From Porpolomopsis calyptriformis (Eukaryota > Basidiomycota > Agaricomycetes > Agaricales > Hygrophoraceae), in the NCBI GenBank assembly GCA_951640195.1, contig OX621173.1:1529780-1593779 (forward strand): a DNA stretch of 64,000 nt, given 5' to 3'. How positions within the stretch are numbered: the stretch's first letter is position 1; each line of letters opens with the position of its first letter. The notes under the pieces were generated by a model that saw nothing but the letters and a program-made list of their open reading frames with translations, was not told the origin of the DNA and did not search any database. Below, piece after piece: positions 11,801 to 23,173 of the stretch. The position numbers and the translations under genes are program-made.

Positions 11801-12564
11801 CCTCATCCTTGCCAAGTCATGGTTCACAGGTAAAATTTTCGCTTGTCAAATCATATTCTATGGTTACTAATAAGTTTCGTTAGATCCGTGGTTGCTGGGC
11901 CAGCTCTTCCTATGGCTTGTTAACCTCTGCCAGCACTATAGCTCCCCGAGACCCCGACTCAATTGAAGCCTATCTAGGTGCCCCAGTAATGAGCAGTGAG
12001 GATTTAAAGGCAAGTGGAGGACCCTTAGTATTCTGGGAACAAGCCCTTCATATGCATCCTCGGGTTGCTCGCATGAGCCTTGACTTTCTCTCTGCCCCAG
12101 GTATTTTCAATTTGGTTCACATTCATACTAATCTTATGAATGGCATTCCAGCATCATCTGTCGATGCTGAACGTGCATTCTCTGTTGGCCGCCTTCAAGT
12201 GAATCACCTCCAGCATGGGATTTCGTCTCAATCTTTCAAGGCTCTCGTTGCCCTTGGCTCATGGTACAATACACCCCTCATGACAAAAGATTTGAAGGCA
12301 GCAACAGCTGCAGTGGAAAGTCGAGCAGACCGTAAGGGTAAAAACAAGGCTACCGATAATATTATAGAATTACAGACAATTAAATGTACTTAGCCATTCA
12401 AAAACCTCTGTACCTGTGGGTAACCCGGGTACCCGTAGCTTTACCTGCAGGTTAACCCGGGTAAATTGGGATGGGTACGGGTCGGGTACGGTCATCACCT
12501 TCCAAGTTCAAGCACCCGCAGGTATGAGCCGGGTTTCACCCGGGTTAACCCATGCTAGGCCCTA
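8896..12564 (+). mobile_element. hAT (Ac-like) DNA transposon, complete ends
   Basis: The 3669-bp element starts TAGGGCCTAGCACGGGT and ends with the inverted match ATGCTAGGCCCTA. The 8-bp sequence GTTTTGAT directly precedes (8888-8895) and directly follows it (12565-12572), the exact 8-bp target duplication expected of hAT. Both ends are packed with short subterminal motifs (GGGTACGGGT, ACCTGCAGGT, ACCCGGGTA) over about 150 bp (8930-9050 and 12410-12560), the kind of clustered sites that hAT transposases bind. It carries a transposase with introns and a hATC domain. The exact target duplication points to a fairly recent insertion. Confidence 0.93.
9715..12393 (+). pseudogene. hAT transposase (nearly intact, at least two nonsense codons)
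   Basis: A multi-exon hAT transposase. In order: a BED-like N-terminal region (FKFTCKHNPVNHPLQLQDH), SVSRYTPSHHRAIIAMRC, and the first catalytic Asp block HLVIDGWTAPFATSYLR (about 10180). Then DNASNCDAAADHLANLVDNF with the second Asp and the RCFLHIVNLV Cys/His motif (about 10480-10590), an acidic insert (SGESDIEIDP), RCVPTRWNSDFACL (the conserved RWNS), the long helical insertion domain, and the C-terminal dimerisation domain IPASSVDAERAFSVGR. Short introns split it (for example near 10105-10155, 11345-11390, 11592-11640 and 11828-11883). In-frame stops after RIVVV (about 10238) and after LSEEE (about 10966) look like single-base lesions and make this copy unlikely to be active. Confidence 0.88.
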
Positions 12565-13012
12565 GTTTTGATGCATTTGAGGTGGATGCCGATCGGTCAT
12601 GGTATTACCGAGATCATCGCTTCAATTCACATACTCTGAGGAAAGCTGGGTAGAACGTGGTTTGGCCAGGCGAGGGGAATCGAGGACAGAAAAAGAGGGC
12701 GGAAAGTGTCAGTAGGTCGATCGTCGACGCTCGCAGGTGCGAGTTGTTTTGCATATTGATCCCATGGAGGAAATCATCGGTGGCTAATTGTTGCCCCGAC
12801 CCGTACCTGACGGCGCTTGTCAGGAAGACGTCCAGCTTCAAGGACACTGACACTGGTGCATCTGTGAGTGACGTTTCACTTGGGCCATAGTGATCACGAC
12901 TCTCAACGAAAGCGGAAGAGATCCTTGAGGTCGCCTCGTTGCGGGAAGCGAGGTTCACTACGAAAGCCATTAGTGGTCCCTCCAGTTTCAATCTTCAATA
13001 TCCAGATCCCTG

Positions 13013-14346
13013 ATGAGCGCCAACATCTTCTTGAGACTTCTAAGAAGTGTGGAGGATGCAAAGAAAACGGCACAAATTCACTCATCGACTTCCCCTCTTC
13101 CTATCGCCCTTAATGATGGCCAGGCTGCCCTACAAGATCAACGACAAGACTGCGTAACGGCCCCCACCATATCCCATTTTGCTCTCCTTCCTTTCGAACT
13201 GTGCCAGGCTATTATCGATAATCTCAGAGATGACTGGGCTGCCCTGCGTGCTTGTAGCTTGACCTGCAAAACGTTTCTACATGCCAGCAGGTATCACATT
13301 TTTCACAGTATTCGCCTCGATCATGGGGAAGATGCCATACGCTTCCTTCATAAAGTATGTTCCACGGATTCGACAACTGGTCCTTACACATACGTCCGCT
13401 ACCTGTCCTTGGGACGGGGGGAAACTTACTACCAGGGGCCTCAATTTGCGAACGAAACATTACCTCTCCTTGCGACATGCCTACCAAACGTCACTTCACT
13501 CACCCTTCATTGTTTAAATTGGGCGGTCCCCGATGATGACGCATGGGCCAGGATATTATCGGGCTTCCCAAAGGTCCAGCACTTGGTGTTGAATGCCCAC
13601 TTCGAGACATCACAACAAGCGAACGAATTCATCTCATCATTCCCATTGCTGAAGACCCTTAGATTCTGGGATGTGAGCTGGAAACCATACAGTGAACCAG
13701 TAATCCCTCTACCCCGCAGTTTGAAATATATTTCCCTGCACTCCACCGAATCGCATTTTTTCAATCGGCTTCTGCACCTCGGGTCGCATCCTGACGTATC
13801 CACCCTTTACTTCGAACGTCTGTATCCAAAGGACGCCCAAGCGGTGGGTGAACTACTCAAGACGCTAGGTTCGCGTCTTAAGTATCTCCGACTATTTGAA
13901 GTGGAGAAGGGCGCGACCCTTGCAAGAGGCTAGTGTATTTTGTTATCGCGCTGGTGGTTTATTTGACTGGTTTATTTGGTTTCGCAGCTGTCTGCGAAAA
14001 TCTCATCAACCTTGCCCACAACACCCGGCTTTGTTGGGTCGACCTGGTCCTCTCATCAGCCGTGTGGAATAACTCTTCCACTCTGGATTGGGTGTCCACG
14101 TTATTCTCTCAGATCACCTCACATGATATGGAATACGTATGGCTCCAATTGCCCAAAACCGGTGTCGACAAATTGGAGGTCTTTTTGCCTTCGATAGAAC
14201 ACGTTTTCACTCAACAGCACTGGTCCAACCTTCGACTGTTTGAAATAAGAATTGTTGGTGACAGGCTCCGAGCAGCCCCAAAATCCATCAATGCTTACAT
14301 GCCCATACTTGACAGTCGTGGCGTTGTCCTCCTTGCGAATTGGTGA
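13013..14346 (+). CDS. F-box protein with leucine-rich C-terminus (copy 1)
   Basis: Predicted substrate receptor of an SCF ubiquitin ligase. Two exons, 13013-13928 and 13988-14346, give about 424 residues. The intron is GC-AG (GCTAGT...CGCAG). The F-box lies near residues 60-105: LLPFELCQAIIDNL followed by WAALRACSLTCKTFL and ASRYHIFHSI. The rest consists of degenerate LRR-like strands (LPNVTSLTLHCLNW, FPKVQHLVLNAHF, LPRSLKYISLHS) that would form the substrate-binding face. It is paralogous to the genes at 15778, 23726 and 47870. The start is chosen at the first ATG in the frame, and the family often has a variable 60-residue N-terminus before the F-box. The 3' region shares a repeat (CTACCCACTCCGAGG, 14522) with the other F-box units. 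Confidence 0.82.
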
Positions 14347-14798
14347 GAGACTTTTGACTATTCCGAGGTTTTTTCATATAGATTGTAAGTTCTTCTGTTG
14401 TAATACGGCATTTCTTTCACTCTTGTGGTTCGGGCCAGATTCACTGGCTGCTTTTATAATACTTCATTGTCACTGTACGTTCGCTTATATACCATGAGTT
14501 CATCGCTTTCGTCCACAAAGGCTACCCACTCCGAGGAAGGCTGGGGAGAATGTTACTTTGCTGGCAAGGTTTCACAATGAAACCGTTTAACCTAGGTGAA
14601 CCCATACTTGCCAGTCGCGCGGTGTTATCCTCAAGAACAGAATCATGAATCTACTGTTTCGCCTCTTGAGAAAACATACGCAGATAAAGATACAGGAAAA
14701 ACTTACATAGCCTTTAATTATCTCAACAATGCCCCGGAGAGCTGCCCAAGAGGCATTCGATGTAATATCTGGGTCCCAACAGTCTGGTTTCGAGGATC

Positions 14799-15628
14799 TC
14801 AAAGAGCAACACCCTTTACAGGCTGGCCACCCTTGCTGCCATTGCCCTTCAAGGCGTAACATGCCCTCCACTTTTTCCCAATCGCAGAAATGGCATACAA
14901 TCGATCCGAATGCTGATTGTTTGGCCCAATCTCATCGAGATGTCGAATGACTTGGACAATGGCAGCATCCCGCCCCGAATCCATTTGGAAGTCTGATGGA
15001 GGCTTGACCTCAACAAGCAACAACGGGTGCTGATGATGCTCGATAACGAAAGCAATCGTGAAGTCGTCGGTTTTTCTGGAGTCTGGAATGGACCACTGGG
15101 GACAGACATCATAGCCTTCGGTTGGAGGGAACCAATAGTTCAAAATCTTGTCATAAAGGGGGTAAAACTTTGTTTCAATGCTCTCGTTGTCGTTGTCCAA
15201 CTCGGCAGCCTTGATTAAAATGTACTGTGGGTAGCCACCGCCACGAAGACGAAGGACTACACAAAGTATCGATGTTAATTGTAGGGGGCAGGGCTTAATG
15301 GCGTACCCAGATGAAGAGTGGACTCCTTCCGGATGTTGTAATCCGAGAGAGTACAACCATCTTCCAACTGCCTTCCAGCAAAAATGAGACCTACCACGCT
15401 GGATCAGTGTAACAAGACAATGTGGAAATATGGATGGGCAGACGATGTTGATCCAGGGAGATGCTGCAATATGATGTGAAGCATATTGGTTGACCATCAA
15501 CCAGGCAATCTGTGAAAAACTAACACTTCCTTGTCATGAATCTTGGCTTTGACATCATGGAGAGTGTCAGAAGACTCGGTCTCAAGAGTAATTGTCTTCC
15601 CATTCAACGTCTTCACAAAGATCTGCAT
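14799..15628 (-). CDS. Ubiquitin (K48R) fused to a PD-(D/E)XK nuclease-like domain
   Basis: Starting at the minus-strand ATG 15628, exons 15628-15525, 15463-15444, 15390-15307 and 15256-14799 join in frame across introns of 61, 53 and 50 nt. Residues 1-76 are ubiquitin: [16 protein letters not shown] at the start, the LIFAG I44 patch and the LVLRLRGG end. Clear changes are N9, T17, V35, S37, L38, H41 and R48 in place of Lys48; K6, K11, K27, K29, K33 and K63 remain. Directly after GG comes a domain with [10 protein letters not shown], then [12 protein letters not shown], then [11 protein letters not shown]. The D...ExK...Q layout is that of restriction-nuclease-fold proteins. A one-base frame slip after GGQPVKGVA ends the frame at 14799. 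The family-like C-terminus (PDCWDPDITSNASWAAL) continues in the next frame to about 14707. A deubiquitinase could release the C-terminal part. The role is unknown. The closest analogy I know is the Crinkler/CR-effector plan of a ubiquitin-like header plus nuclease. Confidence 0.72.
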
Positions 15629-15777
15629 TGTGAGGGTGAGGGAACACTGTAACGTAGCGTGGCAGAGTTTGCTACACTTTTACGCTACGTTACTGTGATC
15701 ATCACTCTAGGTCGTATCAACCAATCTTCAATATCCAGATCGCCCCAACATATCATAAGGAAGATTCAAAGGATACT

Positions 15778-17026
15778 GTGCCGGAACAACTCAAACAGGA
15801 AGAATACTCATTGTCTTCTCTTCCTGCCCACCGCAAAACGATGACCACTATATCGCATTCTGTGTTCCTTCCTTTTGAACTATGCCAGCCCATTATCGAC
15901 AACCTTAGCGACGACTGGGCTGCCTTGCATGCTTGCAGCTTGACCTGCAGAGCCTTTTTACATGCCAGCAGGTATCACATTTTTCACAGTATTGCCCTCA
16001 TCAATGAAACCGACGCTATACGCTTCCTTGATATTATGGATTCGCCAACCGGTCCCTGCGCATACGTCCGCATCCTGTCCATGTATGAATGGGAATATCC
16101 CCACCTGTTCCAATTTGCAGACGCGATATTACCTTTCCTTGCTGCATGCCTGCCAAACGTCACTTCACTCATCCTTCGTCATTTGGATTGGGCACCTGAA
16201 AATGATACGTGGGCAAAAATATTATCGGGCTTCCCAAAGGTCGAGCACTTGACATTGCATGTCTCCTTCGAGACATCACAACAAGCGAACGAATTCATTT
16301 CATCATTTCCGTTGCTGCAGACCCTTACATTCTGGGTTAACGCGAGCTGGAAATCATACAGTGAACCGGTAATCCCCCTACCCCGCAGTTTGAAATCTAT
16401 TGACCTGCAATCCAACCAATTTCGTTTTTTCAATCGGCTTCTGCATCTCGAGTCACATCAGGACATATCCTCCCTTTCCTTGGAGGGTATGTATCTGGAG
16501 GACACTCAAGTAGTGAATGAGCTGCTCAAGACACTGGGTTCGCGTCTTGAGCATCTCCGACTAGCCGAGGCGGTTGAAAAGGCTGGAACCCTCGCAACAG
16601 GTTAGTGTATCCTTTATCGCGCTGGCGGTCCGTTTGACTGGTTTGACTGGTTTCTCAGCTGTCCGTGGAAATCTCATCGACTTTACCCACAACACCGATC
16701 TTCGTTCGCTTGGCCTGGGCCTCCCACAAGCCACGTGGAGGCACGGTCCCAGCCTGGAATGGGTGTCCACGTTATTCTCTCAGATCACCTCAGATCATAT
16801 GGAACGTGTGTCGTTCCAAATGCCTCCAAAGGGTGGATTCGGTTTGCAGGTCGTTTTGCCTTTGGTAGAACGCATTTTCACTCAGCAGCACTGGTCCAAC
16901 CTTCGGCAGCTTGAAATAACAATTTTTGGTGACCCGAATGTCGGGCAAATGGTCAGAGCATCCGCCAGGGCTCACATGCCCGTACTTTACGGTCGTGGTA
17001 TTGTCCTGATTAGAGATTGGTGCTAG
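15778..17026 (+). CDS. F-box protein with leucine-rich C-terminus (copy 2)
   Basis: Paralog of copy 1. Exons 15778-16600 and 16659-17026 are joined by a 58-nt GT-AG intron, giving about 396 residues. The ATG at 15841 (MTTISHSVFLPFELCQ) is an alternative start closer to the F-box. The F-box FLPFELCQPIIDNL...WAALHACSLTCRAFL lies near residues 30-70 of the long form, followed by LRR-like segments (LPNVTSLILRHLDW, FPKVEHLTLHVSF, LPRSLKSIDLQS) and the conserved tail ending RGIVLIRDWC. The start lies only about 150-210 bp from the divergent ubiquitin-nuclease gene, so they may share a promoter. It is the only one of the four paralogs with a canonical GT donor at this intron. Confidence 0.82.
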
Positions 17027-17222
17027 ATTACGGTATCTTAGAGTTTACAACTCCGAATTCATTTACAGCCACGTCCGTCGACAGCAGTCTCATACCAAAA
17101 AACGGACGCGTACGTCGACAGCAGCTTCGTAAGGAAAAACGGACGCGTGCCCAACAAATTACGGCCAATCCTTCAGCCCCCTCGTCTAGTATTAGGAACA
17201 AATCACAGACATATCCAAAATC

Positions 17223-20200
17223 ATGTCTGTCATGCTCACCAAGTTTGAATCCAAGAGCAATCGTGTGAAGGGTACGGGATCTATCCGTTCTACTTCGATG
17301 GTTTAGTAAACTTGGCGTTCTAGGACTCGCATTTCATCCCACTCAGCCCTTGCTCGCAGCAGCCCTCCACAATGGGAGCGTCCAGTTATGGAATTATCGT
17401 ATGGGCGTTCTTGTTGACCGATTCGAGGAACATGAAGGCAAGCCATGTCGATTTCCTTGATCGTTAAATCTAATCTATTTATAAGGCCCTGTCCGGGGTG
17501 TTGCAATCCATCCTAGTCGCGCTTTACTCGTTACTGGAGGTGACGACTATAAGGTCAAGGTTTGGGGTGAGCATTCTTACTTTCTTTTCGATTACATTTC
17601 CCGCGCCCTAACTCCCATTCTGCCCCCCGAGCCAGATCTTAAACCTCAAAGCAGACGGTGTCTATTCACTTTGCATGGCCATTTGGATTATGTGCGTACG
17701 GTTGGATTTCACCACGAAATGCCTTGGATCGTGAGTGTCTATCCCAGCCTAATCTACACCTCTTTGTGACGCTTGGTCAAGATATCCACTTCCGATGATC
17801 AAACCATTCGCATATGGAACAGCACATCCCGCAACTGCATCGCCGTTCTCACCGGCCATTCGCACTATGTGATGTCCGCTCAGTTTCACCCAAAGGAGGA
17901 CCTCGTCGTTTCTGCCTCCATGGATCAGACCGTAAGGGTGTGGGACATTTCAGGGCTTCGAAAGGGCACACCCAATGTCGGACCTGGCAATTTCGAAACA
18001 TTTGATACTTTTTCCACCGTCAAATATGTCCTCGAAGGCCACGATCGCGGTGTAAACCATGCCATGTTCCATCCCACTCTCCCGTTGATCATTTCAGCCG
18101 CAGACGATAGGGTGATAAAAATTTGGAGGATGAGTGAGACCAAGGCGTGGGAGGTGGACTCGTGCAGAGGTCATTTCAACAATGTGTCTAATGCAGTCTT
18201 TCACCCAAAGCATGAGTTGATTGTCTCTTGCGGAGAGGACAAGACCGTCCGAGTTTGGGATTTGGCCAAGAGGACGGCCATTCAGACGTTCAGAAGAGAG
18301 CACGACCGTTTTTGGGTCCTGGCTGCTCATCCTCAACTTAATCTATTTGCTGCTGGTATGGCTTCGGTTAGCATCAGTTCCGAGGTTATAAATGAGCTTA
18401 ATGATTTTTATAGGACATGACAGTGGTCTTATAGTGTTCAAATTAGAGCGCGAACGCCCAGCCTTTGCCGTCCACCAGGACACTCTTTACTATGTTCGAG
18501 ACAAATATGTCCGCGCGTACGACTTCAACACGGGCTCAGACATCGGTTTACTTAGCGTCCGCAAGTTTGGAAGCCCATACGTACCCCCAAAGACTCTCAG
18601 TTTCAACCCTGCCGAACGGGCAGTAATTCTCACCATCTCATCGGATAACGGAATATTCGAGTTGACAAATTTGCCGACTCAATCTCAGGGAGAGGTAAAG
18701 GACTCTTCGGTCGATGGCAAGAAAGGAAACGGACAGTGTGCGATTTTTGTGGCTAGGAATAGGTTCGCCGTGCTAAACAAGGTTGCCCAGGTAAGTGTGG
18801 CATCTATTTTGATGGCCTCGTTACCTAATCCTGGACTGTGAATAGCTCATTGAGGTCCGCGATCTTTCCAACGCTGTCGTGAAGACCATCAAGCCTCCCG
18901 TCCAAACGAATGAGATCTTTTACGGAGGCACCGCCTGCCTTATCTTGAGCTCCACTTCATCTATCGTTCTTTATGATATCCAGCAACAGAAGACTATCGC
19001 AGAGGTGAACAGCCCACCGGTAAAATATGTGATATGGAGTGCAGACAATTCGTTGGTTGCCCTGATGAGCAAGCACAGTGCGTCTCTTAGACCAGTCCAT
19101 ACTCCTCTTTTGTTTTCGTTGTCACTAAACAGTTGGCTTTCCGAACAGCGATCACTATTGCAAACAAGAATTTCTCTCAGCATAGTCTCATCCACGAAAC
19201 GATCCGCATCAAGTCCGGTGCTTGGGATGATGCTGGTGTTTTCATCTATTCCACCCTTAACCATGTCAAATACTGTCTTCCACAAGGGTGCGTTCCTCAC
19301 AATGTTACACCGTGCGTTCTCATATTTGAACTATCATCCAGGGATCACGGTGTCATCTGCACCCTTGACACACCCGTCTATCTGACGCGCATCAAAGGCA
19401 AGACAGTACATTGTCTTGATCGTTCAGCAAGACCACGTACCATTGCATTCGATCCAACGGAGTATCGCTTTAAGCTCGCTCTGTTGCGTAATAACCACGA
19501 GGAGATGCTCCATATCATTCGGACATCGACTTTAATCGGTCAAAGTATAATCGCATACTTGCAACAAAAGGGGTTCCCAGAAGTGAGCCACGTCTTGACC
19601 TTGACGATGTGAGCTTCGATATTGAGATTACTTGCCCCCAGATTGCCTTGCACTTCGTTCAAGATAATAACACGCGTTTCGACCTCGCAATCGAATGCGG
19701 CAACCTTGATGTCGCTGTGGAAACTGCCAAGGCCATCGACAGACCAGAGTGTTGGGAACGGTTGGCGCAGCAAGCACTTAAGCAAGGCAACCACAAAGTT
19801 GGCAATTTTCGGTAAACTGAATGCTCCGTTGCTGATCGCCTTCCACTTAGATCGTCGAAAAGGCTTACCAGCAGACCAAAAATTTCGACAAACTGTCCTT
19901 CCTTTACCTTGCTACCGGCAGTACCGACAAACTGTCTAAAATGCAGAAAATCGCAGAGGCGAGGGCAGATCCAATGTCCAGGTTTCACAATGCGCTGTAT
20001 GCTGGTGATGTGCAAGGTCGGATAACCGTCTTGCGTGACGTTGGACTAAGTGAGTGAACAGTCTTACTTTACCTCCCTAAATTTAGCCCACGAATGCAGA
20101 TCCATTGGCCTATCTAACTGCAAAAACGAACGGATTGGATGAGCTTGCCGATGAGATTCTCGAGGCAGCGGGCTTAACTCCGTCCGATATAGATGACGTG

Positions 20201-21639
20201 CCGTCCTTTGGTGCCTCGACTCTAAGCCTGCCACCAATTATCACCCCTACGACTGACCTCAACTGGCCATCAATTTCCTCAGGCGAGAGCTTCTTTGACC
20301 GCGCACTCGCGAATGGGAAACTAGAGACGGGCACAGATGTCCCCTACGCTAACGGGTACGACGTGGCTGGTGTAGCGGCATCATCAGCCTTGGACGCATG
20401 GGCCAAAGAGGAAGAGACGCATGAGATTGATCCTGCAGAAGGTGGTTGGGAGCTTGACACTGAGGATGTATTCCCTCAGTCCCCACCAGCTGACGAGACA
20501 GCGACTGTAGAAAATGAAGACTCAGGAGCTGGTGCTACACCTGGCATCAGCGAGACTGAACTTTGGGTTCGGAACTCGCCATTTGCGGCGGACCACGTCG
20601 CGGCTGGATCGTTTGACACAGCGATGCAGGTGAATTTTCAATCAAGCCAAGACCTTCGCCTCTAGCTGATCATCACTCTCGCTTTAGCTTCTCAAAGGTC
20701 AAATGGGAGTGGTGAACTTTGCGCCCCTAAAGCCGCTGTTTCTTTCTATTTACCGATCGTCTCATGCTTATCTCTCGCCGTTGGCTTCCCTTCCACCCTT
20801 GCAACTCCACTTGAGACGCAATCTGGAGGAGTCTTCTTCGAGCCGTGTTTTACCTGTGATTTCGCGGACTCTATCCTCCATTCGGTCAGAACTCTCAGAA
20901 GGCTATCGGTTTGTATCGGGGAACAAACTACCAGAGGCTCAGACCGTTTTCCGCGCTGTACTTCATGCACTTTTATTGGTTTCTGTTACCACTGATGATG
21001 AAGCTAAATCGGTAGGAATTTCGGGTATTACGCTATTCTTTTGACTTATCTCTCCATGATTCGTTTAGTGGAGAGAAACGGTTACCTCCGCACGGGAATA
21101 CCTGCTTGGGGTTTCGATTGAGCTTGAACGGCGACGTGTCGCTCAAGAGACGCCGGATGATATTCAACGATGCCTGGAACTGGCGGCATATTTTACTCAC
21201 TGTCAGTTACAACCACCGCATATGCAGATTGCCCTACGTAGTGCTATTGGGATGTTTGCTCGGGCGAACAACCACGCGCACTCTGGTAGATTTGCTAGGC
21301 GTTTGGTGGAATTGAATCCTGATCCCAAGATTGTTGCTCAAGTACGTTTTTTCCTCTTTTCTTGTTCTTCGATCTCATTCGTCAATTATTCGACAGGCCC
21401 GCCAGCGCATCACCGCCGCCGATCGGAATCCAACGAACGTATATACGATTGCATATGACCCAGGCACGGAGTTTGCCATCTGCGCTGCGAGTTACACGCC
21501 AATACCGCAAGGATCATCATTAGTTCGCTGCCCGTACACCGACGCGTGTTATTTACCAGAGTTCAAGGGTAAGCTGGACCCTCTCCTGCAGCTGACTGAG
21601 ATTGGTGCCCCGTCGACTGGTTTACCAGCACCTCGGTAG
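17223..21639 (+). CDS. COP1: Coatomer subunit alpha (alpha-COP)
   Basis: Scaffold of the COPI vesicle coat that carries cargo from Golgi to ER. Fifteen exons read by eye (17223-17271, 17324-17437, 17486-17566, 17636-17730, 17782-18355, 18414-18790, 18846-19077, 19149-19287, 19342-19582, 19642-19797, 19851-20049, 20100-20629, 20688-21011, 21069-21341, 21397-21639) total 3627 nt, or 1208 residues, the normal size. Residues 1-300 are WD40 repeats ([51 protein letters not shown]) forming the KKxx-cargo propeller. The middle is the second propeller and solenoid ([36 protein letters not shown]). The C-terminal COPI_C region has [32 protein letters not shown] and ends GLPAPR. Intron 2 is GC-AG, and intron 10 would use a poor GTTGGC donor. 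Everything appears intact. Confidence 0.95.
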
Positions 21640-21742
21640 CTCGGATGTTTACATAGATGAATCCTGTACAGAAAGAGGTCAAATATACTTTTTTTTCGCC
21701 TTCTCATACAAATAGATACAAACGAAATTCTTCACCTCAACG

Positions 21743-22445
21743 ATGATGACGGACTTAGAGCTCGAGAGGCTTTTCCCCTCTTCCCCGCCTTTTCACGGAG
21801 ATGAACACAACTCTGACAAAATTTCACAACCTGCCTCCCAGATTCCTTCTCAAAGGCGGTCTATCACTGAGATCATCGAAGAAAAGTTTCCTTCGTTCAA
21901 CCCTCAATCCATAGTTGAACCTTTTGAGGGGGAGAGCCAAAGGGATACCGTCTTCCAGAATCGTGAGCTTTGATCTTGAACAAAAATTCCATTCATCTCC
22001 TCCGACAAACGCGTCGATGTGGTCTTCGCGTCCACCGCCCCGAATAATTAACTTATCATCTTTCTCCGCACTTTAGAACTGACCAGAATGATTATTGACT
22101 TGTTGATCCAATGCCACGCCTGGTCGTCCGCCCGCCCGAGACACGAAAGAAACTGCTCGGCCGCTAAGCTCGAAAGGAATATCAATGCAATGCTAAAGGT
22201 AGAACAAGAACAAGGCATGTCTCCAGAATCATCGTCGTATTCCATCTTGCTTCTCGTTGGTACGCCCACATTCCGAGCATACACACACACCCTCTCTCGC
22301 ACTCCAATTTCTCCACTCCTCGACTGGTTGTTTGAAGCTGACTTTTTTTTTGGGGGCCACTAAAGAGAACACACGGGAACGTCTTGGAGAATTCGTGATG
22401 CGCATGAAGACCGCTCTGGCTGCTCTCACTGGAATCATCGTTTAG
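21743..22445 (+). CDS. Small unknown protein downstream of alpha-COP
   Basis: Three exons (21743-21962, 22077-22259, 22366-22445) with GT-AG borders keep one frame and give 160 residues. The N-terminal half is Pro/Ser-rich and acidic (LERLFPSSPPFHGDE, ITEIIEEKFPSFNP). The C-terminal half is helical and charged (LERNINAMLKVEQEQG, then ENTRERLGEFVMRMKTALAA). There is no signal peptide or membrane segment. It starts about 100 bp after the alpha-COP stop on the same strand. I do not recognise the family. The consistent splice frame supports a real gene, but intron 1 and intron 2 (114 and 106 nt) are longer than usual here. Confidence 0.55.
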
Positions 22446-22693
22446 TAAAATCCAGATGTAACTCTGACCTCAGATGGGATGTCTGTCCCCCGTCTATTTC
22501 TGTCCCACCCAACATTGTCACTGCCCATAACACAAGTCTGAGCCGCAAGAATTGGATTAAACACAAGACGACGCGTGTGAGTTTCGTTCTTGACGCTCTG
22601 CTTTTCGTGTCCTGTCGATTGGCCGGATGACCACTGATCGTCATTCCACGCTCACCGAATTTTGCTTTGTTCTCTTTCTACCAATCATCATTG

Positions 22694-23165
22694 TCAACTT
22701 CGAATTCTCTCCCCGTTATCGTCACTACGACGGGAGATTTCCCTTCCCCCGAGAGCGCGCAGGAAGTGATCATCTTCAAGCGCCTCCTTCGTGATTCTGA
22801 AACGCATGACGAACACGAGGAGATTAAGTCCTCCTAACGCGTAGAGGAAGTCCTTGGGTCCTTGCAAAGAGTCCCTAGACATGACAGTTTTTATTTGGCG
22901 CTGATTCAGGCCAGTCAATCCCGATGACAGATTTGGTGCTAGAAAGTCGATCCGGAAGCGACTGCAGCAACTTAGTTCGGGGACAAGGACCAGCATCTTA
23001 CTTGCCAACGGTCACGAAGTACAAAAGGGGAGTCGGGTTTCTGTCCTCGGGGCGTCCCATACTGCGCGGAGCATGGCTTTTGTCGTTAAACCAGCCCATA
23101 CAAGTGATGGATTGATAAATCTGAAGGTCGCTATCGTTCAGGACACGATGCGAAAAACTCTCAAA
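22694..23165 (-). pseudogene. Unknown gene, 5' end lost at the F-box repeat boundary
   Basis: A minus-strand frame runs from about 23165 to 23002 (SITCMGWFNDKSHAPRSMG and FVTVG). It crosses a 40-nt intron (22962-23001, GTAAGA...CTGCAG with a CTAAG branch-like site) and continues in phase from 22961 to a TGA at 22694 (LQGPKDFLYALGGLNLLVF, then KEALEDDHFLRALGGRE). The hydrophobic stretch YALGGLNLLVFVM may be one membrane helix. No start codon is seen before the sequence gives way to an F-box tail remnant at about 23170, so the gene looks truncated. I do not recognise the family. The 22446-22690 stretch between it and the previous gene holds no feature I can support. Confidence 0.4.
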
Positions 23166-23173
23166 CCCATCGA

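Noticed and set aside
18971..20334. Several minus-strand frames of 70-120 codons
   Set aside because: Antisense of alpha-COP exons, which are supported by homology and splice frame.
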